This document shows, piece by piece, positions 55,831-64,000 of a stretch of 64,000 nucleotides of DNA (within the stretch, counting starts at the first letter, position 1; each line of letters begins with the position of its first letter). The notes below the pieces were generated by a model that was not told where the DNA came from, searched no databases, and worked only from the letters and a program-made list of their open reading frames with translations. The translations under genes and the position numbers were made by a program. Location: the NCBI GenBank assembly GCA_030280995.1, contig JASXTE010000001.1, forward strand, positions 16,122,606 through 16,186,605, read 5' to 3'. This DNA comes from Hemileia vastatrix. Taxonomy: Eukaryota > Basidiomycota > Pucciniomycetes > Pucciniales > Zaghouaniaceae.

Positions 55831-58418
55831 TCATCCCTTTCCAACAAACATAATTCACCAGAAGCTGTCCGTTTTATACGCCTCTTCTTGGTGCAAACAC
55901 AACACTGGAACAGAGTAGTAATCCCTGGCCATGTTTCCCAACCTTCATCTCCAGGAGGCGCTAACCGCATATGTAACCTCCGCATATCTTCACCAGTGAT
56001 CTCCAAACTAATCCCCATGCCAGCTTGATACCCTATCCTGGCCTCAAAATCCATCAAAAAAGGACTGCCAAGAAAAGTTTTGACTGCTCCTCTGGCCACA
56101 TAAAAGTGAACCTTACCAACAGATCCACCAATGCCTAACCTGACATGCTCAGCTGTACCCATCAGCTTGGTTGCATGCCCTCCAATGCCTCTGAGGTTTC
56201 CCCCAGTTCCACTTTTAATTGGCAAGCCTATACTTGTTGCTTGCTCCAATGAAATTAAATTAATTTGAGACCCTGAATCGACCAAGGCCTTTACTTCTTT
56301 ACCGTTAAGAGTTACCACCAGGTAACCCAGGGGAGCGGAAAAATGCGTATCTACATCTTCCCCAAACTTTTCAGCATTTTCACAAATATATTCCACCTCT
56401 CCAGTGGAAACCCTACGCCTCGTCAAATGCTTCTTTTGCTTTTCAGCAAGCGCTGGACTAATTGTAAATAACTCCCCCAAAGATAAGGGAATCTGCAGTT
56501 GATTCACCCTATTCAAAACTGCGTCCATCGCATTAGCTTGACCAGAAACTACTGGCCGCTCATACTGGACCTTTGATTTAACAACCTTGGCCCTGGGTAC
56601 CTCTTGAGGTCCAACCGAGCCATCTTCACCTCCCATAATAACATCTTCACTTTCTATAACCCTAACTCCGTCACCAGCTTCTTGCACTAATCCTGATCCA
56701 TCGCTAGTCCTTCTTACACCCTCCATTGTGATGGGACCGCTAAAACTTGGTCTGGGTAGAGACGCCAACGGTACGTCCTCCTCAGAATCTGAATCATCCT
56801 CTGGCATAGGCTCACCATTTAAATCAAACTTGCCATAACTAGGGGGCCCCATATCAGCAATCCCCTTCTGCATTTTATATAATTCGTCCTTAGAGTAAGG
56901 GTTCAATTTGTTGGCGGCAGTTTGAGCACTAGAATTTTTGTCCTTAGAGTAAGGGTTCACTTTGTTATTGGCCTTGCCAGGATTAGCCCTCAATTGGCTC
57001 TGAACGCTACTCTTCGCCTTAGTAGCAGCTGCTCTTCTAGCAGCATTAACATCGTATTTGCCAGCCATACAGCTACCCTCCACCTGGGCAACCGTCGCCA
57101 GCTCTAAACCACCAAAAGAAGTAGAAAATGTGGCTTTACTGACCTCTTTCTCTTTGCCCTTGTCAGCTTTTCCACCATTACCATTACCATTTTTGCCACC
57201 CTTGGCATTAACATCATCATCATTTATTTCTTCGAATCTGGCTCTCCTTTCAGCCGTTAAATTTCTTCTGACCAAATCAGAAGGAGACTGTCCATCACTG
57301 GGCTTGATGAACGAACCATCAGGAAATTTATAAACTTTACCATCAAATAAAACTTGCCCAGCATCCATATCCTTATCAAGAGCAAAACAAACTGTTGCTC
57401 TGTGCCCCCTCCTATTACAATAGGAGCACACCTTTGGCTCATCATAGCCACCTCTATAACTACTACCACCATTCCCACCATTTCTCCCATTGCCTGGGAA
57501 GAAGTTAACATTATTATTGCCATTATAATTTCGACGTTCATAACCTCTGGACTGATAAGAAGTTGACGTCGACAAAGAAACGATTGGGGTCTTGTTAGCC
57601 TTCTGTGTCTCTTGAACAAATATTTTTAATTGTTTCGTTAAATCGGCCAAATGATCGACCATCTTATTATCCACATTACCCTCAACTTTTGCAGCCGGTA
57701 GTCCCATTTGTGCCTTCTTGGCCTCCTGGGCTTTGACCATGATATCGTTATTTTCAGCCAAAACTTCACTAACCTTGCTAACATATTGAGTGCATGACTC
57801 TTGATATTTGTCCAACGCCAATAACTTTAGATGGGCTTGAATGTTGTCCTTTATAACCTCCAAAGCCGGCAATTTCTGCTCACCATTAGGCAGTTCCTTC
57901 ATCAAATCTTTTCTTGAAAGATCCTTCAAGACGTCCATTCGAATATCCCTGCTGCATGCTGTCCAAAACAAATCTTTTGCTTGATTCTCATGCACTAACT
58001 CATCCACCAATATGAGATATTCCACCACTTCATCAAACTGAACACAGAGCTTTTTGAAGTCAGCCATAGAAGAAACTCCACCTTTTGCTTGCCAGTCTCC
58101 AACAATTTTATTGAGGTCCATCATAGTAAACCTAACACCCCATCTATCAACCATAGCTTTAGAAAGCTTTACCCAATCCTTGTCCTTAAATGCCTGCATA
58201 GCAATAACCTCTTTTTCCACCTCCCTATCAGCAATAAAAAATCTAACTTGCTTCACCATATCCACATGAGAAGCACCATCAACAGCAGCAGCAGCTTCAT
58301 ACCTGCTAATGAACCATTTAACCTCCTCCCCATCAAACTTTGGGCCATCCCAAGAAACAATCCTAACAGAGGGAGTAAGAGTTTGAGGAGATCCAGAAGC
58401 AACAGCAGAAGAAGACAT
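55809..58418 (-). CDS. Element C Gag with aspartic protease
   Basis: Structural protein and maturation protease; 869 aa, unbroken. The ATG at 58418 lies ~160 bp inside the primer site. Residues ~20-240 form the capsid-like part (W-D-G-P-K-F-D-G-E-E, W-V-K-L-S-K-A-M-V-D-R-W-G, Y-L-I-L-V-D-E-L). A Gly/Asn/Arg-rich stretch follows at ~290-325, then a zinc knuckle C-S-Y-C-N-R-R-G-H-R-A-T-V-C (CX2CX4HX4C) at ~331-344. A long Ser/Lys/Asp-rich linker leads to a retropepsin with A-L-V-D-S-G-S-Q-I-N-L-I-S near residue 713 and F-L-G-S-P-F-L near 775. The C-terminal tail has C-C-V-C. Placing the protease in ORF1 means it is made at Gag level, before the frameshift. Overlaps pol by 22 bp. Confidence 0.93.
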   Translation of the reverse strand: MSSSAVASGSPQTLTPSVRIVSWDGPKFDGEEVKWFISRYEAAAAVDGASHVDMVKQVRFFIADREVEKEVIAMQAFKDKDWVKLSKAMVDRWGVRFTMMDLNKIVGDWQAKGGVSSMADFKKLCVQFDEVVEYLILVDELVHENQAKDLFWTACSRDIRMDVLKDLSRKDLMKELPNGEQKLPALEVIKDNIQAHLKLLALDKYQESCTQYVSKVSEVLAENNDIMVKAQEAKKAQMGLPAAKVEGNVDNKMVDHLADLTKQLKIFVQETQKANKTPIVSLSTSTSYQSRGYERRNYNGNNNVNFFPGNGRNGGNGGSSYRGGYDEPKVCSYCNRRGHRATVCFALDKDMDAGQVLFDGKVYKFPDGSFIKPSDGQSPSDLVRRNLTAERRARFEEINDDDVNAKGGKNGNGNGGKADKGKEKEVSKATFSTSFGGLELATVAQVEGSCMAGKYDVNAARRAAATKAKSSVQSQLRANPGKANNKVNPYSKDKNSSAQTAANKLNPYSKDELYKMQKGIADMGPPSYGKFDLNGEPMPEDDSDSEEDVPLASLPRPSFSGPITMEGVRRTSDGSGLVQEAGDGVRVIESEDVIMGGEDGSVGPQEVPRAKVVKSKVQYERPVVSGQANAMDAVLNRVNQLQIPLSLGELFTISPALAEKQKKHLTRRRVSTGEVEYICENAEKFGEDVDTHFSAPLGYLVVTLNGKEVKALVDSGSQINLISLEQATSIGLPIKSGTGGNLRGIGGHATKLMGTAEHVRLGIGGSVGKVHFYVARGAVKTFLGSPFLMDFEARIGYQAGMGISLEITGEDMRRLHMRLAPPGDEGWETWPGITTLFQCCVCTKKRRIKRTASGELCLLERDECPHFLG
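55815..55821 (-). other. -1 ribosomal frameshift heptamer (T TTT TTG)
   Basis: In the gag frame the codons read CAT TTT TTG GGG TAG. The T TTT TTG heptamer fits X XXY YYZ exactly, and slipping back one base continues into pol as GGG GTA GCT. The gag stop (55809-55811) follows one codon after the site. No downstream pseudoknot was worked out. Confidence 0.8.
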
Positions 58419-58575
58419 CCCAATAAGTAATGAAAAGCGTTAAAAATCGATAAAATAACAAGCCTCTTGCAGGCCAATAACAAAAATCCAATTAGAGTTC
58501 CAGAAAATATTCCTCTTGCAGGCTAAGAACGTTCTTGATCCAAGTAAGTCTTTAAAGAAAGCTAGAGAAATTGAA
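58419..58575 (-). other. Leader of element C
   Basis: 157 bp between primer site and gag. It contains GCCTCTTGCAGGC near 58463 and TCCTCTTGCAGGCT near 58510, reminiscent of the hairpin motif. Confidence 0.6.
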
Positions 58576-58592
58576 CCCCACGTTGGGCGCCA
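58576..58592 (-). other. Primer binding site, tRNA-Lys type
   Basis: Minus strand TGGCGCCCAACGTGGGG, four bases inside the LTR end. Its complement CCCCACGTTGGGCGCCA is the 3' end of eukaryotic tRNA-Lys (CUU) as I know it, the primer used by lysine-1,2 retroviruses. Confidence 0.85.
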
Positions 58593-58596
58593 ACTA

Positions 58597-59683
58597 TGGT
58601 AAGGTAAACTCTTACAGTCGCCTTGCTGTAAGCAGAATCCAGAGGAGATATGTGGATTTAGTTGAAAACCCCGTCCTTCCAATATAAATAACAAAATGGG
58701 AATTCTAAATCACTAAGCTAACCAGTCTACTTGGATCTGATTGATAAAAATAATGAAACTCTAAAATATTTAACGTTTTTTAAGATTTAAATAAAAGTGG
58801 CTGTTGAGAAAAGAAATACTGATAACAAAAATTAAGGTGTACCAGTGAAAGATCTGTAAAGATTGACTTTTATGTTTTTATAATAATTTGAGTTTTTATG
58901 AGACAGAAATAATAAAGTCCCAGTGATGAAGACCTTTCTAAAGATACCCAGTATGAAGTGTGATTTAAATTGTTGAGTAGTATTTCTAAAATGTTATATA
59001 TAAAATATAAAGTTATAAGGGTATTACAAATTTATTTAATTTGTTGAGTAATAAAACATGAGACCGTGGTGGTTAAAGATTAAGCTGTATGTTGTCTCCC
59101 CCCCCTCAATTTCGAGTTTGAGAGGCTCTTAAGTATTCCTAGTCACGTGCCTAAGTTTTCCCCTCCAGAGCTCACCCAGAGTCAATCCGGAGCCTGTACG
59201 GAGTCCGTCCGGACTTCCGGACTCAATTAGAACCTTTAAAACTATAATAAAAAATCTAAAAAAATTACACATGATAGAGCCACTTCCCCTTTACATTTCA
59301 AACTAATTTTCTTAGTCTGCGCAGCTCTAATCACCCCGTGAAAATTCATCAAAGTTAAGTAATTTCTGAAAATGTAAATATTTCTATAAATCTTTAAAAT
59401 TCATTTAAAAATATAAGAAAAATAGTAAAAATTCTGGAAAAATTTCCCAAGGTTCTTGAGTGACTCGACTTGATACTTATAAGCTTTTCAGACCGTAAAA
59501 ATAAGTTTTCTCCATAAAATAAATTGTTTTCGTGTAGGCATTTGCTTTTAACCAAATTTCTTTATATTTAAAACTCAAATAAATTAAATAAAACCCTTTT
59601 ATAAAAAAAATAACGCCAATCTTGCACGCCCTAATAACTCCATTTACGTACTTAGGTGCCATACTAAACTTTAGGCTACCACA
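58597..59683 (-). repeat. 5' LTR of element C
   Basis: 1087 bp partner of 46840-47927. Ends in TGTGG on the element strand at 59683. Confidence 0.95.
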
Positions 59684-59980
59684 ATGGTTAAAAATTTAAT
59701 AGGGGGTGTCAGTTCTGGCTATTCTGCACTTACAAATCCACACTTATTTAAGTACTGACTTACAAAACACACTAGCCCCAACACTGATGGATTTTGAAAT
59801 GAATTAAGTCACTTATTTTACTCAAATCCATACTTTCTCAACCAAAAGTACTAATTTCACCATAACATCTCATTTAACTGATTTTTCAGAATCATCCCAT
59901 TCATACACAGCACTCACAGCAAAAAAATTTATAATTTAAAACATTGTACATCATTTAAATCTTTATACCATATAATAGTC

Positions 59981-60298
59981 ATGTCTTCCTCACTCTCAAA
60001 TCATGATAAGCTACATCAAGCAATTAATTTCACAGCTCTTGAACTCCTCTTTGAGTGTGATTGTGATTCTGATTTTGATCTTGAAGAAGATTTTGTGTTC
60101 AAATCAAAAGTGGCCAAAAAACATTACTTCCTTCTAAGAATGCCTCAAGTACTTCATATGCCCAAGTACTCCATCCGAACACTTCTTAACCTATCTGTAA
60201 CCAGTTTTAGAACGTTTTCCTGGAATTCTCAGGTATTTTTCATTAGAAAGGTTGATTTTTTTGGCATATTAACTTTAAATTTTAATTTCTTGTTATAG
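59981..60298 (+). pseudogene. Possible transposase first exon
   Basis: Open frame of 105 codons from ATG 59981. An acidic Asp/Glu N-terminus (D-C-D-S-D-F-D-L-E-E-D) is followed by a basic part with H-M-P-K-Y-S-I-R-T-L-L-N-L and F-R-T-F-S-W, after which CAG|GTATTT at ~60229 looks like a splice donor. This acidic-then-basic layout resembles the start of PIF/Harbinger-type transposases, but no catalytic D-D-E block was found downstream, so the call is tentative. The only apparent transposase candidate in this unit. Confidence 0.3.
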
Positions 60299-60902
60299 TC
60301 TCATTTTTTCAAGTCTCTTTGTTTTCCTTCACCATCTCAACATGAAATCACATATTTTCTCCAATCACATAATTTTTCAGTAATTCTTAGTTTTCTTTCA
60401 TCACTCATATCCTTCTTTCATCCCTCAAATAATTTGAAGTCAAACTTTTTCTCAACTCATCTCTCCAGGTAAGTCATTTTTTCATTTTATCTTATATATT
60501 TTCTAATTATAATTTTTTTTGTTTTGTTTTCTGTTTTTTTATCTAAATTTTTTTAGTAAGTGTTTATTTTTTTATTTTCAAGGTAAAATTGACATTTTTT
60601 CTTCACTCCCTCTTTTCTTTCTTTTTTAGCTCCATTATCCTACTCTTCATCCCTCCTTGGCATGGTCATTATTTCCCCTTTCCCCACTTTCACATTTTTT
60701 TTGGTTCCATTTCATTGAAACACATACATTGCCCATTTTTCAAGAACCTTACTTGCTCCATATTCAATTCCCCCAAATTTCAACTTCACTCTTTCTAACT
60801 CTATTTTTCCAACCTTTCAATCAAGGTAAGTTTTATCTCCTTTTTTCATGTCTATAAGATATCTTTTTCTTTCTATGAGAATTTCATACTTAAATATATG
60901 TA

Positions 60903-61660
60903 GGACTCTTATCTGGATAACAGCTGACTTATTCAAATCCTCATGTTGTCATTTTCATTATCACATTTCAAGTTTTTGTAAAATTTTGAAAATAAGATTT
61001 GGAATTAGGGTTAGGTTTATTTGAATCTAACATCTTTTTAACTGAAGACTCTTCCAAAGCTATCATTTATTTCCCATAAAAAATTTGAATTTGGTTCAGT
61101 AGTTGCTGAGATATTGAACTTTAAAGTTGAGACTTTTTTTCCCAGTTTGACTTTTTTTTATTTCATCTTTTTATATAAAAAATTAGGGTTAAGTCTATAT
61201 AAACCAAATTTCCCTCAACTGAAGATTCTCCTGAAGCCTATCTTTCAACTCCCACAAAAGTGTTTAAATTTGGTTCAGTGGTTTCTGAGATTTCAAACTT
61301 TAAAGTTGAGCCTTTTTTCTAAATTTTACTTAATTTATTCCATGTTTTTATATTGCATCATTAGAGAGAAAGGCTTCTGAAACTCTTATCTGATAATTAT
61401 TTAGACTTTTATCCACTTGTTGGAATTTTCATCATAAATTTTCAATTTTTTGTGAAATTTTTGAAAATCAGAGTCAGAAATAAGGTTGGGTTTATTCAAA
61501 TCTCATGTCCTTTCAGCTGAAGATTCTTCTGATGCCTATCTTATGTTTCCCTAAAGAAGATTTGAATTTGGCTAAGTTGTTTCTGAGATATTGGCCTTTA
61601 AAGTTAAGCTTTTTTGTCCAATTTACTTTTATTTATTTCATAATGCATATCATTATGTTT
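60903..61660. repeat. Diverged direct repeats, three ~110-bp units
   Basis: Units ACTGAAGA(C/T)TCTTCC... followed by TTTGAATTTGG and TTTCTGAGATAT ... TTTAAAGTTGAG occur near 61025, 61215 and 61500. A preceding block (CTCTTATCTG ... TTTTGAAAAT) occurs at ~60906 and ~61384, pointing to a ~470-bp duplication with internal doubling. Confidence 0.7.
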
Positions 61661-62589
61661 ACATCATTTATTTATCCTTCTAAATTCCTCAAACTAACTT
61701 TATTTTTACTTATTATTCTGACTTTTAATCAAGGTGTTTTTTCATTTTCTTACCATTTTCATATGTCTTACCCTTCACTCATTTTGGCTGCTCTTATCAG
61801 ATCAGTCAAATTTAGTCCAAAAAATAAACAATGTAAAAAAAGAAGGTAAAAGTAATAAATTTAATAAACATTTAGGCAGATCAAAAAAGTATGGGGATTT
61901 GTAAATCATCCAATATATATTATTCTTTCATAATTTTTTAATAAAGAAAACTGATATTTAAACTTACTAAACTGAAGTAATGATCCAGAAACCCGGTGTT
62001 GTATAACAGGTATTCATGACTAAATTAATTTGTTTCATTGGGCTCCTCTAGCATATACCTGTTGAAAGTCCCAAAATTAGTTTCTAGACTTGATATGCAT
62101 TTTAGCATGAGGAATTGCCATTACTTAAAACAAGTTAATTTGACTTATCTTATTTATTTATTGATTGATTTACAAAATTATATTAAATTTTGCTGACCTG
62201 CACCCCTTACTTCAATAAGATGCAGGAAAGGATATTGCCAAATTTTCAAATCTGACATGCAAAATTGGTGGCTTGTAAAAATTTTGGTTACACCCACCCC
62301 TTACCTCAATAAAACACAGGGGAGGGTATAACCAAATTTTCCAAAAAGATATAGAGTTTTTTTGTCTTAGCTCTATTTAGAAATTCAAACTAGTGGTGAG
62401 GTGATAAAATTATGTTGGAAATGAGGATTTTTGCACATGTTTCAGTATTATTTTACCATATGAAATTCCAAAAGTGCAAGTTTTGGAGTCCAGTAAGGAC
62501 AAATGGTATTATCAGAATCTCATGATATAACTATTTTTGATAAGATTAAAATTAACTACTATTTTGGGAATCAAAAAGAATATCCATTT
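61661..62589. other. AT-rich interior of the second unit, no gene
   Basis: Contains TGTTGTATAACAG near 62000 and two copies of a CACCCCTTAC(C/T)TCAATAA block (near 62200 and 62290). No supported frame. Confidence 0.5.
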
Positions 62590-63017
62590 CATCATAGAGA
62601 GGACACATGACATTGAGATTTTTGAAACAGTAGTAATTCCATTCTCCAAATCATCATCTTCAGTACCAAAGCCAGTGGAAGGTGAAGCAAAATTAGCTTT
62701 TTTATATTATTATTGATAACTTTTGAACCTCTCCTTCATTTGATTAGGTTTATTTTTACCTCTTGCTTCTGTTTTCTTCTATACTTCTTTTGCCATCAAC
62801 AAAAAGCCATTGACTTTTGATGAAGGTGAAATTCTCACATCCAAAACATGAATCTTAATTTGATTTTTTTTGAGGAAGTTGTTGATGATGAGATATTCTT
62901 CCTTTTTTAGCTGTCCAGAATTTGATTTCTCAGGTGGGGGGCTTGAATTACAGGAAGACCTTTGTGATGAAGCAATTTTTGAGTTTCCTTTTGAGTGTTG
63001 TATTTTCTGGTAGGCAT
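62590..63017 (-). pseudogene. SANT/Myb-like remnant, paralogue of 16440-17692
   Basis: ATG at 63017 begins a Lys/Gln-rich lead. In shifting frames one reads K-K-E-E-Y-L-I-I-N-N-F-L (~62900), a Lys-rich helix (~62730), A-S-P-S-T-G-F-G-T (~62680) and the remains of the C-P-L-Y-D block (~62600). These are the same modules in the same order as the gene in the 14307 element. Several frameshifts and stops; no function. Confidence 0.5.
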
Positions 63018-63060
63018 TATGAAACTAGTATGTTACACTAAAAGAGATTAAGAGGTTTAA

Positions 63061-64000
63061 AACATAAAAAAACAAGGAAAAAAACATGCCTGGTTAAAAT
63101 TTTGCAATAAAATGTTTAAAATCTCAGTGAGGGTTGTGTGCCAATGTAGAAAGGAAAGTTCTATAATACTAAGCTATAGTCAAAATTCAAGATGGTTCTT
63201 TTCACCTTTTTAAATCTAATTTTAAAAAGAAGTGCCTTCCACTATAGAAAAAAAGATGGTGAAATCATGTATTGTAAGTGTGGCTATATATTTTTGGAGA
63301 AGAAAGTAGAATGAATTTGTAGAGATCTTTAAAGAAAAGGGGAATATATTTCAATATAAGTAATCTATCTTTTAGCTAGATCTATTCACAGTTAGTGCTA
63401 GTATTCTCAGTCACTCCCTCTTGAAGCACTATATCTAATACTATCCTTACTTTAGCAATAAAATAACTCTACATCGCTACTTCTGGTATGCACACCTGTT
63501 GTGTACAAAAAAATAAAAAATATCTATATTTCCGTTATCTCTAAAATATTTTTAAATGTAATAATAATATATTACACACACATATTTAATTAATCTACTT
63601 CACTTTCTTCACACCCCTCTTCTAAAAGTGAGTGCTCTTTTATATACCTTGTATGTTCAGCGCCCTTCTCGTATGCTTCCTTCCTCTACTGGCTCTCCTA
63701 CACAAGATCAGAGCTACTACAAAAATATCAAATGGTAAATAAGTATCTCAATAATCTAAATAAAACTTTAGCATAAAACCTGGTTCTAATAGCACTTGAA
63801 AAAATACTGTAAGACTACTATTAGCGCCTGATGCTTCACCTTTCCATACATACCCTATACATCTTGAGATTACTAAATACACAATAAGTACTGTAACACC
63901 TCCCATACCTATTATAACAACCCACACGTTCTGTGTGAGTATCTACTAGTTGTGAAACCCTCTGAGCTTCATGATCATTTCTTGTTCTTCTAGTGCCTCT
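63061..64000. other. Right edge: AT-rich, possible retroelement fragment
   Basis: No confident gene. On the minus strand near 63770-63800 CAAGTGCTATTAGAACCAGG resembles an initiator-Met primer site, and AGAAGAGGGG near 63615 resembles a polypurine tract. A minus frame at ~63820-63930 is strongly hydrophobic (V-V-I-I-G-M-G-G-V-T-V-L-I-V-Y) but is cut by stops and by the window edge. Confidence 0.25.

Larger units (their letters stand above)
46840..59683 (-). mobile_element. Nearly intact Ty3/Gypsy element (C)
   Basis: Minus-strand element of 12.8 kb. LTRs 46840-47927 and 58597-59683 are almost identical, so it is young. A tRNA-Lys-type primer site lies next to the 5' LTR and a polypurine tract next to the 3' LTR. 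ORF1 is Gag-protease, ORF2 is RT-RNase H-integrase, joined by a -1 slippery site. No chromodomain. A long 3' region (47938-51558) contains repeats. Only one pol stop was seen. Flanks AACGG / AATGG around alternative LTR limits are a possible imperfect duplication. Confidence 0.95.
59697..63060. mobile_element. Second DNA-transposon-like unit, related to 14307-18152
   Basis: Begins near AGGGGGTGTCAG at 59697, like the G-run tips of the 14307 and 11201 elements. It shares with 14307-18152, in the same order and direction, the TGTTGTATAACAG block, the CACCCCTT ... CAGGGGAGGGTAT block and a SANT/Myb-like gene on the minus strand. No right terminus was found, so limits are approximate. Confidence 0.5.

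Noticed and set aside
57058..58430. Plus-strand frames opposite element C gag
   Set aside because: Mirror frames of the long gag ORF, with no domain or promoter evidence.
46835..59688. AACGG / AATGG as target duplication of element C
   Set aside because: One mismatch, and it needs LTR edges that conflict with the polypurine-tract position; left as possible only.
63380..64000. A miniature LTR element (primer-site-like and purine-tract-like motifs ~170 bp apart)
   Set aside because: The flanking stretches do not match each other, so no LTR pair is shown; the right side is cut by the window.

Overview
The window is AT-rich, repeat-dominated eukaryotic DNA, best explained as a rust fungus (Pucciniales, Basidiomycota) with an expanded, transposon-filled genome. 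Reasons: several nested Ty3/Gypsy retrotransposons with fungal features, introns of 44-180 bp, a SANT/Myb-like gene with the C-P-L-Y-D ... F-G-x-R-P-N-V-N-P-F signature I associate with rust genomes, and two clearly fungal housekeeping genes. The species cannot be fixed from the sequence. No rRNA, tRNA or CRISPR array was recognised.

Layout. 1-7964: a chromovirus (element D) on the minus strand, running off the left edge, with a plus-strand accessory gene (Zn2Cys6-like) between pol and the 3' LTR. 7965-12635: an older, badly decayed Gypsy element (E) into which D appears to have inserted; a 222-bp TIR element sits inside its gag. 14307-18152: a 3.8-kb TIR element with a broken SANT/Myb-like gene. 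18255-19748: a solo LTR. 20458-25199: the only host gene island. It holds SLD5 (GINS replication complex, six exons, minus), ISA2 (mitochondrial Fe-S assembly, three exons, plus) and an unrecognised 707-aa four-exon gene (minus). SLD5 and ISA2 are head to head with 35 bp between start codons. 25738-26253: a 516-bp foldback element with TA target duplication. 27241-40322: a decayed Gypsy element (B), split by a complete but internally deleted chromovirus (A, 31361-37389, target duplication CCTTC) and truncated at a solo LTR. 44265-45765: a solo LTR with perfect CTCAT duplication.

46840-59683: a nearly intact Gypsy element (C) with two ~1087-bp LTRs, a tRNA-Lys-type primer binding site, a polypurine tract, a gag-protease ORF and a pol ORF. 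A T TTT TTG slippery heptamer joins the two ORFs in the -1 frame. Its 3' region holds an uninterrupted 900-bp ATTTTT array and many copies of a ~22-bp motif whose two halves co-vary as a short stem. 59684-63060 is a second, more decayed DNA-transposon-like unit related to the one at 14307.

The most notable points are the co-varying hairpin repeat that pervades elements C and B in coding and non-coding sequence, the antisense Zn2Cys6-like gene in a chromovirus, the concentration of D's in-frame TGA codons in a T-TGA context (RIP-like TCG to TTG), the clean -1 frameshift site, and the compact SLD5/ISA2 promoter in a sea of transposons.
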